64,000 nucleotides of DNA from contig JAEUTP010000023.1 in the NCBI GenBank assembly GCA_016787705.1, forward strand, positions 1 to 64,000, read 5' to 3'. The stretch is from Bacteroidia bacterium. Its GTDB lineage: Bacteria; Bacteroidota; Bacteroidia; B-17B0; Aurantibacillaceae. Position numbers and translations under genes: made by a program. Under the pieces are notes generated by a model. That model did not search any database and was not told where the DNA came from. It saw only the letters and a program-made list of their open reading frames with translations. This document shows positions 7,497 to 15,989 of this stretch, piece after piece (position 1 is the stretch's first letter; every line of letters starts with the position of its first letter).

Positions 7497-9641
7497 TTAT
7501 ACTCTAACGCCTATAACACACACATCATCTACTTGCTCAAGATCGCCTTTCCAGTTATTTAGTTCGGTCATAAGTTTTTGCTTTTGCTCGGCCATTGGGA
7601 GCTCTGCCAATGAAACAAGCAATTCCTTCAGGCGTTTATACATGAACTTTTTTCCTTTCGGCCCGCCAAACTGATCAGGCATACCATCAGTTAAAGCATA
7701 CACAACATCATTCTTTTGTAATACAATTGAATGTTGTGTAAATGCAATGCCATCTTTATCATGTTTACCAACAGGCATCTTATCCGGAGCAAACTCAAGT
7801 AACTCATGGCCACGCACAATCCAAACCGGGTTATTAGCTGCAGCATAGGTTAGTTTCCTGTTTTTGAAATCAAAACTTATCAAACTACAATCCATACCAT
7901 CTTTTCCACCCTGGGCACTACCATCTTTTTTTAGACGCTCGATAATTGTTTTACGTGTTGCATTTAAGATCAACGCAGGTTCGGTATATTGTTCAATTGC
8001 TTTTTCTAAACTTGTAATATTAAGCAAACTCATAATAGCTCCCGGTACGCCATGCCCGGTGCTATCTGCGGTAGCTAAAACAAATTGCCCGTTGTTTAAT
8101 TTAGCCGACCAGTAAAAATCACCGCTTACTACATCTTTAGGTTGAAAAAAAACAAAATACTCTTTCAGGTTTTCGTTCAGCATTTCTGTTGTGGCCAAAA
8201 AACTACGCTGTATACGTTCAGCATAATTAATACTGTCTGTAATTTCTTTGTGCTTTTCTTCTATCTGGTGCTTTTGTTCATCTGTAATTTTTTTCTGAGC
8301 CTCGATCACTTTTTTCTGTTGTTGGGTTACCCTAAAACGTTGTACCATTACAATTGCAAAAACAATAACAAGTAGCAAACCGCCAACTACACACCATAAG
8401 ATGATCTTTTGTGTCTGTTTTTCTTCATTTGCTATCGCATCCTTTTTTTCTTGCTCGGCTTTAGCTTTAACTTCTTTTTTCTCATACTCGTAATTTATTT
8501 CGGTGCGCGCTAATTTTTTCTGTGCTTCGCTACTATTTATACTATCACGGGCAATAATGTATTTTTTATAATGTAACAAGGCCAGCGCGGGACGCCCGGA
8601 GATCTGGTATAGATTGCTTAAATTTTCCTCGTCGTCCATTGTGCGTTCATATGCGCCAAGCAAACTATCTAAAGTTAATGCACGCAATAAATACGATTCA
8701 GCCTCTTTATACTTTTTTTGGGCTACAAATACATTACCCATGTTACTAAGGTTAAAGGTAATACTCATTTGATCGCCCATTTCTTCCGCTAGTTTTAACG
8801 ACTTAAAATAATGATCGAGTGCTTTTGGATATTCTTGCCAAGAACCATAAATACTGCCCAAATTATAGAGCGTGCTTCCCGTTAATTGTTTATCACCAAC
8901 TTCTTCGGCTAATTTTAGTGCTGCTGAAAGATACTCAATAGCCTTTGGATAATTTTCCATTTTATGATAATTGCTTCCTATATTACTTTTTGCCAACATT
9001 AAAGTTTTTTTACGACCAAGCGCATCTGCAATTTTTTCTGCTTTAAAATAATATTGTAAGGCTTTCGGATAATCTTCTAACATCGAATAGACGATGCCAA
9101 TATTCATGAAGCAGGTACTAACCGCTGCTTTGTCATTTAATTCCTCAATACACTTTAGTGATCTGAAATGACAATCCAATGCTTTAGGGTAATCCGCCTG
9201 GCGGTAATATATATTCCCCATATTTGAAATACACATAGCATTGCTTTTTGCTATATCAGTTCGCCCGGGTTGTTTTTCTAAAATCTTTTCATTTATTTTT
9301 TTTTGATCATTAAAATATTTTAAAGCGTTCGGAAAATCGCCTTTTAAATAATAATTGTTGCCCAGTTTTGAATAAACAGAAGCAGTAAATTTATTTAAAT
9401 TGCTTTCGTCCAACCGGCATTTTTTTACAATCGTCAATGCCTGGTTAACAATTAGGAAAGCTGAGTCTAAGTTCGTTTTTTCCACATAAACTGAAAGTTT
9501 TACAAGGGTTTTTACTCTTTCAGTATCATGTAAATTTTGAGAAAGACGCGCTTTGAGGGAATCCATTTTTGACGACTGCGCAAAAAAATTAAACGCAAAC
9601 AGCGAAAAAAAGAAAGAGAAAAAATTAACCCGTATTTTCAT
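7497..9641 (-). CDS. TPR-TM-SpoIIE serine phosphatase (paralogue 1)
   Basis: 714 residues: signal peptide (1-21); seven or more tetratricopeptide repeats (about 60-345), many with YPKALxYxxxSLK-type helices; a transmembrane helix (about 410-433); a charged coiled coil; and a PP2C-like SpoIIE phosphatase domain (about 480-714). Metal-binding aspartates are visible in SGDFYW, ADSTGHGVPG, ALTDGMPDQFGG and DDVCVIGV. The family dephosphorylates serine/threonine on regulatory proteins such as anti-anti-sigma or SiaC-type partners. The layout is a periplasmic TPR sensor signalling to a cytoplasmic phosphatase. A close paralogue lies just upstream, and a SiaC-like substrate candidate is encoded at 45685-46065. 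Confidence 0.85.
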   Translation of the reverse strand: MKIRVNFFSFFFSLFAFNFFAQSSKMDSLKARLSQNLHDTERVKTLVKLSVYVEKTNLDSAFLIVNQALTIVKKCRLDESNLNKFTASVYSKLGNNYYLKGDFPNALKYFNDQKKINEKILEKQPGRTDIAKSNAMCISNMGNIYYRQADYPKALDCHFRSLKCIEELNDKAAVSTCFMNIGIVYSMLEDYPKALQYYFKAEKIADALGRKKTLMLAKSNIGSNYHKMENYPKAIEYLSAALKLAEEVGDKQLTGSTLYNLGSIYGSWQEYPKALDHYFKSLKLAEEMGDQMSITFNLSNMGNVFVAQKKYKEAESYLLRALTLDSLLGAYERTMDDEENLSNLYQISGRPALALLHYKKYIIARDSINSSEAQKKLARTEINYEYEKKEVKAKAEQEKKDAIANEEKQTQKIILWCVVGGLLLVIVFAIVMVQRFRVTQQQKKVIEAQKKITDEQKHQIEEKHKEITDSINYAERIQRSFLATTEMLNENLKEYFVFFQPKDVVSGDFYWSAKLNNGQFVLATADSTGHGVPGAIMSLLNITSLEKAIEQYTEPALILNATRKTIIERLKKDGSAQGGKDGMDCSLISFDFKNRKLTYAAANNPVWIVRGHELLEFAPDKMPVGKHDKDGIAFTQHSIVLQKNDVVYALTDGMPDQFGGPKGKKFMYKRLKELLVSLAELPMAEQKQKLMTELNNWKGDLEQVDDVCVIGVRV

Positions 9642-9650
9642 AAAGTATTT

Positions 9651-9891
9651 AGTTATATTTTTATTCCTATTACATAAACATTCCTTTTATTTCGCTCAGG
9701 ATAAACTGACTCGTTTGCGTTTTTATATTTTTATTCCGATTACGCAAACATTCCTTCGATTTCGCTCAGGATAAACTGACTTGTTTGCGCTTTTATATTT
9801 TTATTCCGATTACGCAAACATTCCTTCGACTTCGCTCAGGATAAACTGACTCCTTTGCGTTTTTATATTTTTATTCCGATTACGCAAACAT
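9651..9891. repeat. 70-bp tandem repeat derived from a gene 3' end
   Basis: Three near-identical 70-base units (9651-9720, 9721-9790, 9791-9860) and a 31-base partial fourth copy; the period is exactly 70. The partial copy lies inside the neighbouring gene (which ends at 9863) and encodes its last residues and stop. So each unit contains a copy of the phosphatase gene's terminal coding bases plus a TTCGCTCAGGATAAACTGAC-type segment. The copies differ by a few substitutions, and the copy farthest from the gene is the most diverged. Slippage or repeated duplication of a gene end together with a REP-like fragment is the simplest origin. Confidence 0.9.
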
Positions 9892-12166
9892 CGTCTACCT
9901 GTTCCAAATCCCCCTTCCAATCATTAAAAGTAAAGGCAATGTTTTGTTTTTGTTGTTGCATAGGCTGGTCTGAAATAGAAATAAATAGTTCTTTCATACG
10001 CTTATACATCATTTTTTTTCCGTTTTGACCACCAAATTGGTCTGCAAAACCATCAGTAAAAGTGTACACAACATCTCCTTTTTGTAATTGAACTTTTTGC
10101 TGGCTAAAGGATACTGTATCTTTATCGTGTTTACCAACCGGCATTTTATCGGCATTAAAAACCAAGAGCTCGTTAGACCTTACTATCCAAACAGGATTAT
10201 TTGCGGCTGAATAAACAAGTTTATTATCTTTCAGATCAAAAGAAACTAGGCTGCAGTCCATACCATCTTTACCTCCTTCTGCACTTCCGTCTTTTTTAAG
10301 TATGTCAACTATCAGCTTACGTGTATTGTTTAAAATATCGGCAGGGCTTGTCAGACCTTCTTTAACAGATTCTTTTAAACACGAAATATTTAAAATGCTC
10401 ATAATAGCGCCCGGTACACCATGCCCAGTGCTATCGGCAGTAGCTAAAATAAATTTACCGTTATTTAATTCTGCAGCCCAATAAAAATCGCCACTAACAA
10501 TATCTTTAGGCGCAAAATAAACAAAGTACTCTTTTAAATTTTTATCCAACAATTCCTCACTTGCAAGCAAGCTGCGCTGAATACGCTCTGCGTAATTTAT
10601 ACTATCGGTTATTTCTTTATGTTTTTCTTCAACCAAATGTTTTTGTTCTGTAATGATACTATTTTGAGCTTGCGTTTCTTTTTCTTTTGCTTCAATAATC
10701 TGTTTTTGTTTTTTGGTTATTCTTAACGATTTTACAACCATGTATGTAAAGAAAAGTACAATGCACAAAACAACAACAAAAGAAATAATAATGATATACT
10801 GCCTTCTGCTCTTTTCTTCCGCAAGCACTCTCTCTTTCTCTTGTTGTTCTTTTAATAAGGCGGCTTTTTTATCAAATTCAAAATTTACCTGACTTTTTAT
10901 TAGCTTCCTGCTCACTTCCTCATTATTCATCGAGTCTCTTATTGCAATATAATTTCGGTAATGATCAAAGGCTTTTTTAAAATCACCCGAAAAATTATAG
11001 AGTTCGCTCAAATAATTTTCGGTCACCTTTATATTGTCTAGCTGATTATTTTTTTGGGCCACGGCCAGTGATCTTAAAAGATCTTTTTCTGCCCCTTTAT
11101 AATCCTTCATACTCATTTTACAAAAACCAAGAGCGTTAAGACTATAAGCCATCATTGCTTCGCTGGATGTTTTTAAAGCGAGTTGAAGTGAATTATTTCC
11201 TGCATCAAGTGCTTTATCGTATTCTTTAATTGCCGTGTAACGCAAACTCAGCTCGCTCCATTTTGTACATTCCACATAAACATCAGATAGCTGCTGAGAG
11301 ATAGCGATGGCTTTTTTAGCATAGTTTATGGCCATCCCCATATCTCCGCTTTCTTCGTATGTAGAACCTATATCGCCAAGAACAGCGCCCTGCATTTGAA
11401 GATCGCCTAGCTCGGCGGCCATTTTTAATGACCTGTTAAGGTATTCAAGCGCCTTTTTATGATCGCCCTGTAATCTAAACACATAGCTTATGCTTGTATA
11501 ATTAATGGCAATAGAACGTTTTTCTCCCAGCTCTTCGCTCAGTTTTAGCGATCTGTAATAGTAATCCAGCGCTTTTGGAAGATCGCCCAAGAGTTGGTAA
11601 TTAATTCCCAGGTTGCCGATTTGGCCGGCCATCATTCTTTTATCGCCAATTTCTTCTGCCAATTTTAGAGACAGATCGCCGTAGGTAATAGATACATCAA
11701 ATTTTCCGAGTGTTGAATAAATATTCGATAATTGGAATAAAGCTTTTATTTTACCAAGCTTGCCCGCGTTTACGGGATAGCCGGCTTTGATCATTTCTTC
11801 CCACATGGCAAGCGAAAAGTTAAGGGCCGCAATGGCTTCATCAAATTTACCAAGATATCTTAAACAAATTGCTTTTTGAGTAAAGCCTCGTGCAACACCT
11901 CTTTTCCACGAAATTTTTTGTGCCAACACTAGGGCTTCCTCAGCAACAAAAAGTGCTGAATCAACATCAACAGATTTTAATTTCCATGAGATATTATCCA
12001 GAAGATTTACCCTATCGGAATCTTTTATGCAGGCACCTGAACAGGGCGATCTGTATTTTTTCGCTAAAACAATTAGTGAATCAAGGTTATTTTCTTGCCC
12101 TATTAATCTGGTATTGAGACCAAATAAAATAAAAAAAGAAAATAGTTTTACACTAATTCGGCCCAT
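9863..12166 (-). CDS. TPR-TM-SpoIIE serine phosphatase (paralogue 2)
   Basis: 767 residues with the same plan as its downstream neighbour: signal peptide (1-23), TPRs (about 55-420) with repeated EELGEKRS/ALDYYYRSLKL helices, one transmembrane helix (about 455-475), a coiled coil rich in K, E and Q, and a SpoIIE domain (about 540-767) with SGDFYW, ADSTGHGVPGAIMS, TFTDGFADQFGG and DDVCVIGI. It is predicted to dephosphorylate serine/threonine on a cytoplasmic partner in response to a periplasmic signal. The last residues are encoded by the partial fourth copy of the 70-bp repeat. The near-identical catalytic cores point to a tandem gene duplication. Confidence 0.85.
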   Translation of the reverse strand: MGRISVKLFSFFILFGLNTRLIGQENNLDSLIVLAKKYRSPCSGACIKDSDRVNLLDNISWKLKSVDVDSALFVAEEALVLAQKISWKRGVARGFTQKAICLRYLGKFDEAIAALNFSLAMWEEMIKAGYPVNAGKLGKIKALFQLSNIYSTLGKFDVSITYGDLSLKLAEEIGDKRMMAGQIGNLGINYQLLGDLPKALDYYYRSLKLSEELGEKRSIAINYTSISYVFRLQGDHKKALEYLNRSLKMAAELGDLQMQGAVLGDIGSTYEESGDMGMAINYAKKAIAISQQLSDVYVECTKWSELSLRYTAIKEYDKALDAGNNSLQLALKTSSEAMMAYSLNALGFCKMSMKDYKGAEKDLLRSLAVAQKNNQLDNIKVTENYLSELYNFSGDFKKAFDHYRNYIAIRDSMNNEEVSRKLIKSQVNFEFDKKAALLKEQQEKERVLAEEKSRRQYIIIISFVVVLCIVLFFTYMVVKSLRITKKQKQIIEAKEKETQAQNSIITEQKHLVEEKHKEITDSINYAERIQRSLLASEELLDKNLKEYFVYFAPKDIVSGDFYWAAELNNGKFILATADSTGHGVPGAIMSILNISCLKESVKEGLTSPADILNNTRKLIVDILKKDGSAEGGKDGMDCSLVSFDLKDNKLVYSAANNPVWIVRSNELLVFNADKMPVGKHDKDTVSFSQQKVQLQKGDVVYTFTDGFADQFGGQNGKKMMYKRMKELFISISDQPMQQQKQNIAFTFNDWKGDLEQVDDVCVIGIKI

Positions 12167-12293
12167 GATGGCGATACGCTATTTTTATTATGATTAAAAT
12201 TAACGCCAACTAAATTAATAACATTTTTTTGATAACAAAATTATTTCTAATCTTAAACAGTATCTTTATATAAACATTTAGTAAATAGGCAAC

Positions 12294-13277
12294 ATGAACT
12301 ACCCAATCATTGATATGCACTGCGACCTTCTTTCGTATTTAGAATATGTAAAAGGCGCTCATCCTTTTTTTGAAAAGATAGGCTGTAATTTAAATGCTTT
12401 AAAAGCAGGTAATGTAAAACTGCAGGTAATGGCAATTTATACAGGCACAGAAACGGGAAGCGCGGATACAGGTTTAAAAGAAAGCGAGATCTTTAAACAA
12501 CTTTTAAAAGACGAGGCAGACAAATTATACCTTGTAAAAGATATTTCTACGTTAAATGCTGCAATTAATTCCGATAAAATTGGTGCAGTTGTATCTATAG
12601 AAAATGCGTCGGGCTTTTGCGAAGAAGACGAACCGATTGAAAATGCTTTTAAAAAACTCAACAAAATAATCTCTAACGTTGAAAGAGTTCTTTACATCAG
12701 CTTTACGCATCATGGTGAGAACCGTTTTGGCGGCGGTAATTATACAAAAGCCGGTTTAAAAGATGATGGCAGAAAATTACTGGATCATATGCATGGTAAA
12801 AAAATTGCACTCGACCTTTCACATACCAGTGATGCTTTGGCTTATGGACAATTAGAGCATATTGAAAAATACAAACTGGATATTCCTTTAATTGCCAGTC
12901 ATTCTAATTTCCGTGCTATGTTTGATCACCCGCGTAATTTGCCTGATGATCTTGCAAAAGAGATCATTAAACGTAAAGGAATTATAGGTTTAAATTTTTT
13001 ACGTGCTTTTTTAAATAATGATGATCCGAATGTTTTTTATGAGCATGTGCTTCACGGAATAAAAATTGGTGGAGAGAATACCATGTGTTTTGGTGCAGAT
13101 TATTTTTATGCCAGCGAGCCTGATCCAACACGTATTCCCTATTATCATAAAGATAAAGAGGATGCCAGCTGCTACCCTGTCCTATTAAAGAACCTTGAAG
13201 GAAAAGTAGCAGCGGGATTTTTAGAGAAAATGAGCCATAAGAATGTAATCGATTTTATAAACAGGATCTGGATCTAG
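12294..13277 (+). CDS. Membrane dipeptidase (peptidase M19)
   Basis: 327 residues in the renal-dipeptidase (M19) amidohydrolase fold. Zinc-site features are MHCD (residues 7-10) near the N-terminus, a bridging glutamate in SIENASGF, and histidines in LDLSHTSD and ASHSNFRAMFDHPRN. The GADYFY segment supplies the late conserved aspartate. Members hydrolyse dipeptides, some with D-residues at the C-terminus. No signal peptide is present, so it is probably cytoplasmic here. A TATCTTTA box at 12261-12268 could be its -7 element, but no paired upstream box is visible. It stands alone, divergent from the phosphatase pair. Confidence 0.85.
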   Translation: MNYPIIDMHCDLLSYLEYVKGAHPFFEKIGCNLNALKAGNVKLQVMAIYTGTETGSADTGLKESEIFKQLLKDEADKLYLVKDISTLNAAINSDKIGAVVSIENASGFCEEDEPIENAFKKLNKIISNVERVLYISFTHHGENRFGGGNYTKAGLKDDGRKLLDHMHGKKIALDLSHTSDALAYGQLEHIEKYKLDIPLIASHSNFRAMFDHPRNLPDDLAKEIIKRKGIIGLNFLRAFLNNDDPNVFYEHVLHGIKIGGENTMCFGADYFYASEPDPTRIPYYHKDKEDASCYPVLLKNLEGKVAAGFLEKMSHKNVIDFINRIWI

Positions 13278-13336
13278 TTTCATTTTAAACTTTGTTAATT
13301 TCTACATTTTTTTTATTCCTCACAGTTTAATTACTG

Positions 13337-13344
13337 TAAATTTG
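13337..13344 (+). promoter_or_regulatory. TAnnTTTG -7 box
   Basis: TAAATTTG matches the Bacteroidota -7 element exactly. Transcription would begin near 13350, about 39 bases before ATG 13389. No convincing TTTG box is found at the usual spacing upstream. Confidence 0.45.
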
Positions 13345-13388
13345 CAAAGCATACAACCTCTGTTTTGTGCTTTAACATCAGCATTTAT

Positions 13389-14483
13389 ATGAAAGTTTAT
13401 TTTTACCTTATCGCATTTTTCTTATTCTTTGGTCAATTTACAAAAGCACAGTGTCCTACTAGCCCTTTAACTTTTGCTAACCAGGCGCAGATAGATGCTT
13501 TTCCTTCTACATATCCGTCCTGTACGGTGATACCAGATGGCATTGATGTTGATATTATGGGATCAAATATTACCGATCTTGGTCCACTGTCTCAACTAAC
13601 ATCTGTTTTGGGCGTACTTGAGATACGGAATTGCCCCCTGCTTACAAATCTTAATGGGTTACATAACCTTAAATCGATTGGCAACGATACGCTTGACGGA
13701 TTTATATTACGTCAACTTCCTTTACTAAACTCTCTATCAGCATTAAATAATCTTGATTCTATTCATGGCGAATTTACGATAAGAACATGCAATGCATTAA
13801 CAAGTTTAAATGGATTGAACAAACTCAAAAAAGCATATGGATCCGTTATTGTAAGAGATAATAGTGCATTGCAAAATTTAAATGGACTTGATAGCCTCTT
13901 TTACATTGGCGAAACCCTTGAAATTGTAGAGAATCCGCAATTAAGTTCAATAGCTGCTCTCAGTCATGTGAACACAATTGTTGGCGGTGTTGAAGGCGGA
14001 ATTTTTATTGAAAATAATGCCATACTCAGTAATTTAACAGGGCTTGGAAATAGCTTAACTAACGTTGGAAGCAATCTGGATATTACATTAAATGGCAATT
14101 TAAACTTATGTAACGTACCAAGCATTTGTAAATACATAGCCAATCCTCCAGTTGGAGCAACAATTACAATAAGTGCAAATAAAGTGGATTGTAATTCACA
14201 ATCCGAGGTATTGGCTAAATGCGCACTTGGTGTGAATGAAAACAATACCTTTAAAAGCAGCATGCGTATTTCACCAAATCCTGTTTCTGATCATTTTAAA
14301 ATTATTTCAAACGACAAGGAAGTTAATGTAGAAATTTTTGATATTTATGGAAAAAAAATAAGCAATGTTATTCTCGATGAAAATTCGAAATACAGTATTG
14401 CAAATTTACCTACCGGAATTTATTTGTTAAAAACTACAAATACGAAAGAGCAGCAGACTTTTACCAGAATTGTTAAACTATAA
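13389..14483 (+). CDS. T9SS-exported receptor-L/leucine-rich protein
   Basis: 364 residues from ATG 13389 (TTG 13365 is a worse start because it pushes the signal peptide inward). A signal peptide ends at TKAQ. Residues about 25-270 carry irregular leucine-rich repeats of the Receptor-L type (LTNLNGLHNLKSIG, LTSLNGLNKL, LQNLNGLDSLFYIG, LSNLTGLGNSLTNVG), forming a beta-solenoid. The C-terminal about 75 residues are a T9SS type-A sorting domain (ISPNPVSDHF, FDIYGKKISN, PTGIYLLKT). It is likely a surface or released binding protein, with unknown ligand. A perfect TAnnTTTG box precedes it and a 9-bp hairpin follows the stop. Confidence 0.8.
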   Translation: MKVYFYLIAFFLFFGQFTKAQCPTSPLTFANQAQIDAFPSTYPSCTVIPDGIDVDIMGSNITDLGPLSQLTSVLGVLEIRNCPLLTNLNGLHNLKSIGNDTLDGFILRQLPLLNSLSALNNLDSIHGEFTIRTCNALTSLNGLNKLKKAYGSVIVRDNSALQNLNGLDSLFYIGETLEIVENPQLSSIAALSHVNTIVGGVEGGIFIENNAILSNLTGLGNSLTNVGSNLDITLNGNLNLCNVPSICKYIANPPVGATITISANKVDCNSQSEVLAKCALGVNENNTFKSSMRISPNPVSDHFKIISNDKEVNVEIFDIYGKKISNVILDENSKYSIANLPTGIYLLKTTNTKEQQTFTRIVKL

Positions 14484-14514
14484 CAATTCGATTTAATGTG
14501 TTTCATAGTTTCTA

Positions 14515-14540
14515 TTAGTAAAAGAATGTATTTTTACTAA
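14515..14540 (+). terminator. Possible weak terminator hairpin
   Basis: A nine-base-pair perfect stem (14515-14523 with 14532-14540) around an eight-base loop, 31 bases after the leucine-rich protein stop. The stem is almost all A and T, so termination would be weak. It may instead be a stem-loop in the leader of the next gene, whose ATG lies at 14551. Confidence 0.35.
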
Positions 14541-14550
14541 AACTTAAATT

Positions 14551-14883
14551 ATGGATTATTTTTTTCCTTTCTTATTATTTCTCCTTTATAAATTAGCTGC
14601 CCTTATACCGCTGGTTGTAATTTTAATTGCAATAATTAAATTACACCGGCATCAAAAAAATTCAGGTACACGCTTAATGCTAACAGGTAATTTAGGTCTG
14701 ATAATTAAAGTTTTATTACTTGACAGTGCTGTAGATTATTTTGTAAGATTCAGCGATCATTCAGTAGTAAATATGGTAAGTACCATTTATACCGCAATGA
14801 GCTTTGTCGCTATCACATTTTCAATAATTTTTGCGGTGGGATTTTTAATTTTTGTAATTAGTTTTTTTAAAGAAGTAAAATGA
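14551..14883 (+). CDS. Small polytopic membrane protein
   Basis: 110 residues with three hydrophobic helices: FPFLLFLLYKLAALIPLVVILIAI at the N-terminus, LMLTGNLGLIIKVLLL in the middle, and a long C-terminal one (FVAITFSIIFAVGFLIFVISFF). No recognised family motif; possibly one of the short DUF-type integral membrane proteins common in Bacteroidota. The basic loop between helices 1 and 2 (KLHRHQKNSGTR) suggests that loop faces the cytoplasm. A structured 262-base gap follows. Confidence 0.6.
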   Translation: MDYFFPFLLFLLYKLAALIPLVVILIAIIKLHRHQKNSGTRLMLTGNLGLIIKVLLLDSAVDYFVRFSDHSVVNMVSTIYTAMSFVAITFSIIFAVGFLIFVISFFKEVK

Positions 14884-15104
14884 AATATCTCCTAACAGAG
14901 TAATTGTCTACAATAATCGCAAAAACGGGTAACAAATTTCTCTTTTATGCAACCAATCTGTTAAAAACTGCTGGCACAAAATTTTCAATATACTTTTCAA
15001 TTACATCATCTGTTAAAGATAGATTCTAACGAAAGAAGGAATAAATCTAAAAACTGAACCCGCGTCATACCGGGTAAGAATAAACAGAAGATAAATAAAT
15101 GAGG

Positions 15105-15126
15105 CCCCCTGTAAAAAGGGGGTTTT
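15105..15126 (+). terminator. Rho-independent terminator or attenuator hairpin
   Basis: CCCCCT at 15105-15110 pairs with AGGGGG at 15117-15122 around GTAAAA, followed by TTTT. It ends the otherwise gene-free stretch 14884-15145, where I see only one more short stem (ACCCG/CGGGT near 15058-15076). The terminator may close the transcript of the 14551 gene after a long 3' UTR, close a small RNA, or act as attenuator for the small lipoprotein gene that starts 20 bases on. Confidence 0.6.
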
Positions 15127-15145
15127 ATTTTAAATTCCATTAATT

Positions 15146-15310
15146 ATGAAAACGATTTTACTTTTATTACCGGTATTTATTTTCTGCATTAGTTGCAGCG
15201 CAGGCGAAACTGATAAAAAAACTCCCGTACACGAATCTGAAGAACTAAATCTTAACGAGAAAAAAGATGCAGCGGATTCAAGCTTTATAATAGACACTCT
15301 TCATCCTTAA
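15146..15310 (+). CDS. Small lipoprotein (54 residues)
   Basis: ATG 15146 to TAA 15310 encodes a 54-residue protein. It starts MKTILLLLPVFIFCISCSAG, an ideal lipoprotein signal peptide with lipobox CISC (cysteine 17). The mature part is only about 38 residues, acidic and polar (ESEELNLNEKK, then DAADSSF), and probably disordered. No family is recognised; a small envelope-stress or assembly-type lipoprotein is conceivable but not shown. It lies 20 bases after a terminator-like hairpin and 43 bases before another lipoprotein gene on the same strand, so the two may be cotranscribed. Confidence 0.65.
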   Translation: MKTILLLLPVFIFCISCSAGETDKKTPVHESEELNLNEKKDAADSSFIIDTLHP

Positions 15311-15353
15311 AGTATTGGCATAATATTCACAGGTCATACAAAAAATTATTTGT

Positions 15354-15989
15354 ATGAAAAATTCAGCTTTATTATTTATAACTCTCGTTCTTCTTAGTTC
15401 ATGCACACCTACAACTCAAATAACAGGCTCATGGAAAAATCCCAAACAAACTTCAACTGACATTCAATCTGTTTTTATTGCTGCTTTAACCGGCAATATT
15501 GTTGTAAAATCAACACTTGAGAATAATATTTCAGAAGCCTTAAATAAAGAGAATATAGCAAGCATTAAAAGCGTTGATGAGTTTCCTCCGGGCCTGTTAA
15601 AAGACAGTATTCCGAAAGAAGTAATAATGGATAAGATAAAAAAGAAAAACCATCAGGCCATTCTTACTATATCACTCCTCAAAAAAAAGACCGAATCACG
15701 TTATATAAGAGGCTCAACCGCTTATGCCCCGATGTCACGTTTCGGTTATTACGATAATTTTTACGGTTATTACTCGTATTGGTCGCCTTATGCTTACAGC
15801 CCGGGATATTATGTAAATGATGATGTTTATTACCTTGAAACCAATTTATACAACAGCAAAACCGAGGCGCTTATTTGGTCGGCACAATCAAAAACGTATA
15901 GTTATGATGGCTTAAGTTCATTTTCAAAAACCTTTGCGAAAGTGATCGTAAAAAAAATGAAAGAAGATGGTATAGTTATTTCAAAATAA
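15354..15989 (+). CDS. DUF4136-like lipoprotein
   Basis: 211 residues with lipobox LLSSC (cysteine 17). The opening after the cysteine (TTQITGSWKNPK) and the two-lobed alpha/beta pattern with QAILTISLLKKKTESRY and ALIWSAQSKTY near the end resemble DUF4136-type lipoproteins. The middle holds a tyrosine-, glycine- and serine-rich segment (about 125-165: YDNFYGYYSYWSPYAYSPGY) that reads as a flexible loop. It is probably anchored in an envelope membrane. Its TAA is adjacent to the convergent stop of the next gene (15990), with no intergenic terminator. Confidence 0.65.
   Translation: MKNSALLFITLVLLSSCTPTTQITGSWKNPKQTSTDIQSVFIAALTGNIVVKSTLENNISEALNKENIASIKSVDEFPPGLLKDSIPKEVIMDKIKKKNHQAILTISLLKKKTESRYIRGSTAYAPMSRFGYYDNFYGYYSYWSPYAYSPGYYVNDDVYYLETNLYNSKTEALIWSAQSKTYSYDGLSSFSKTFAKVIVKKMKEDGIVISK

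Noticed and set aside
9651..9891. CRISPR-like array
   Set aside because: The units are 70 bases, contiguous and nearly identical along their whole length, so there are no unique spacers. No cas genes lie near.
14884..15126. Known riboswitch class
   Set aside because: Only short stems are visible; no conserved core of cobalamin, TPP, SAM or other class is recognised.
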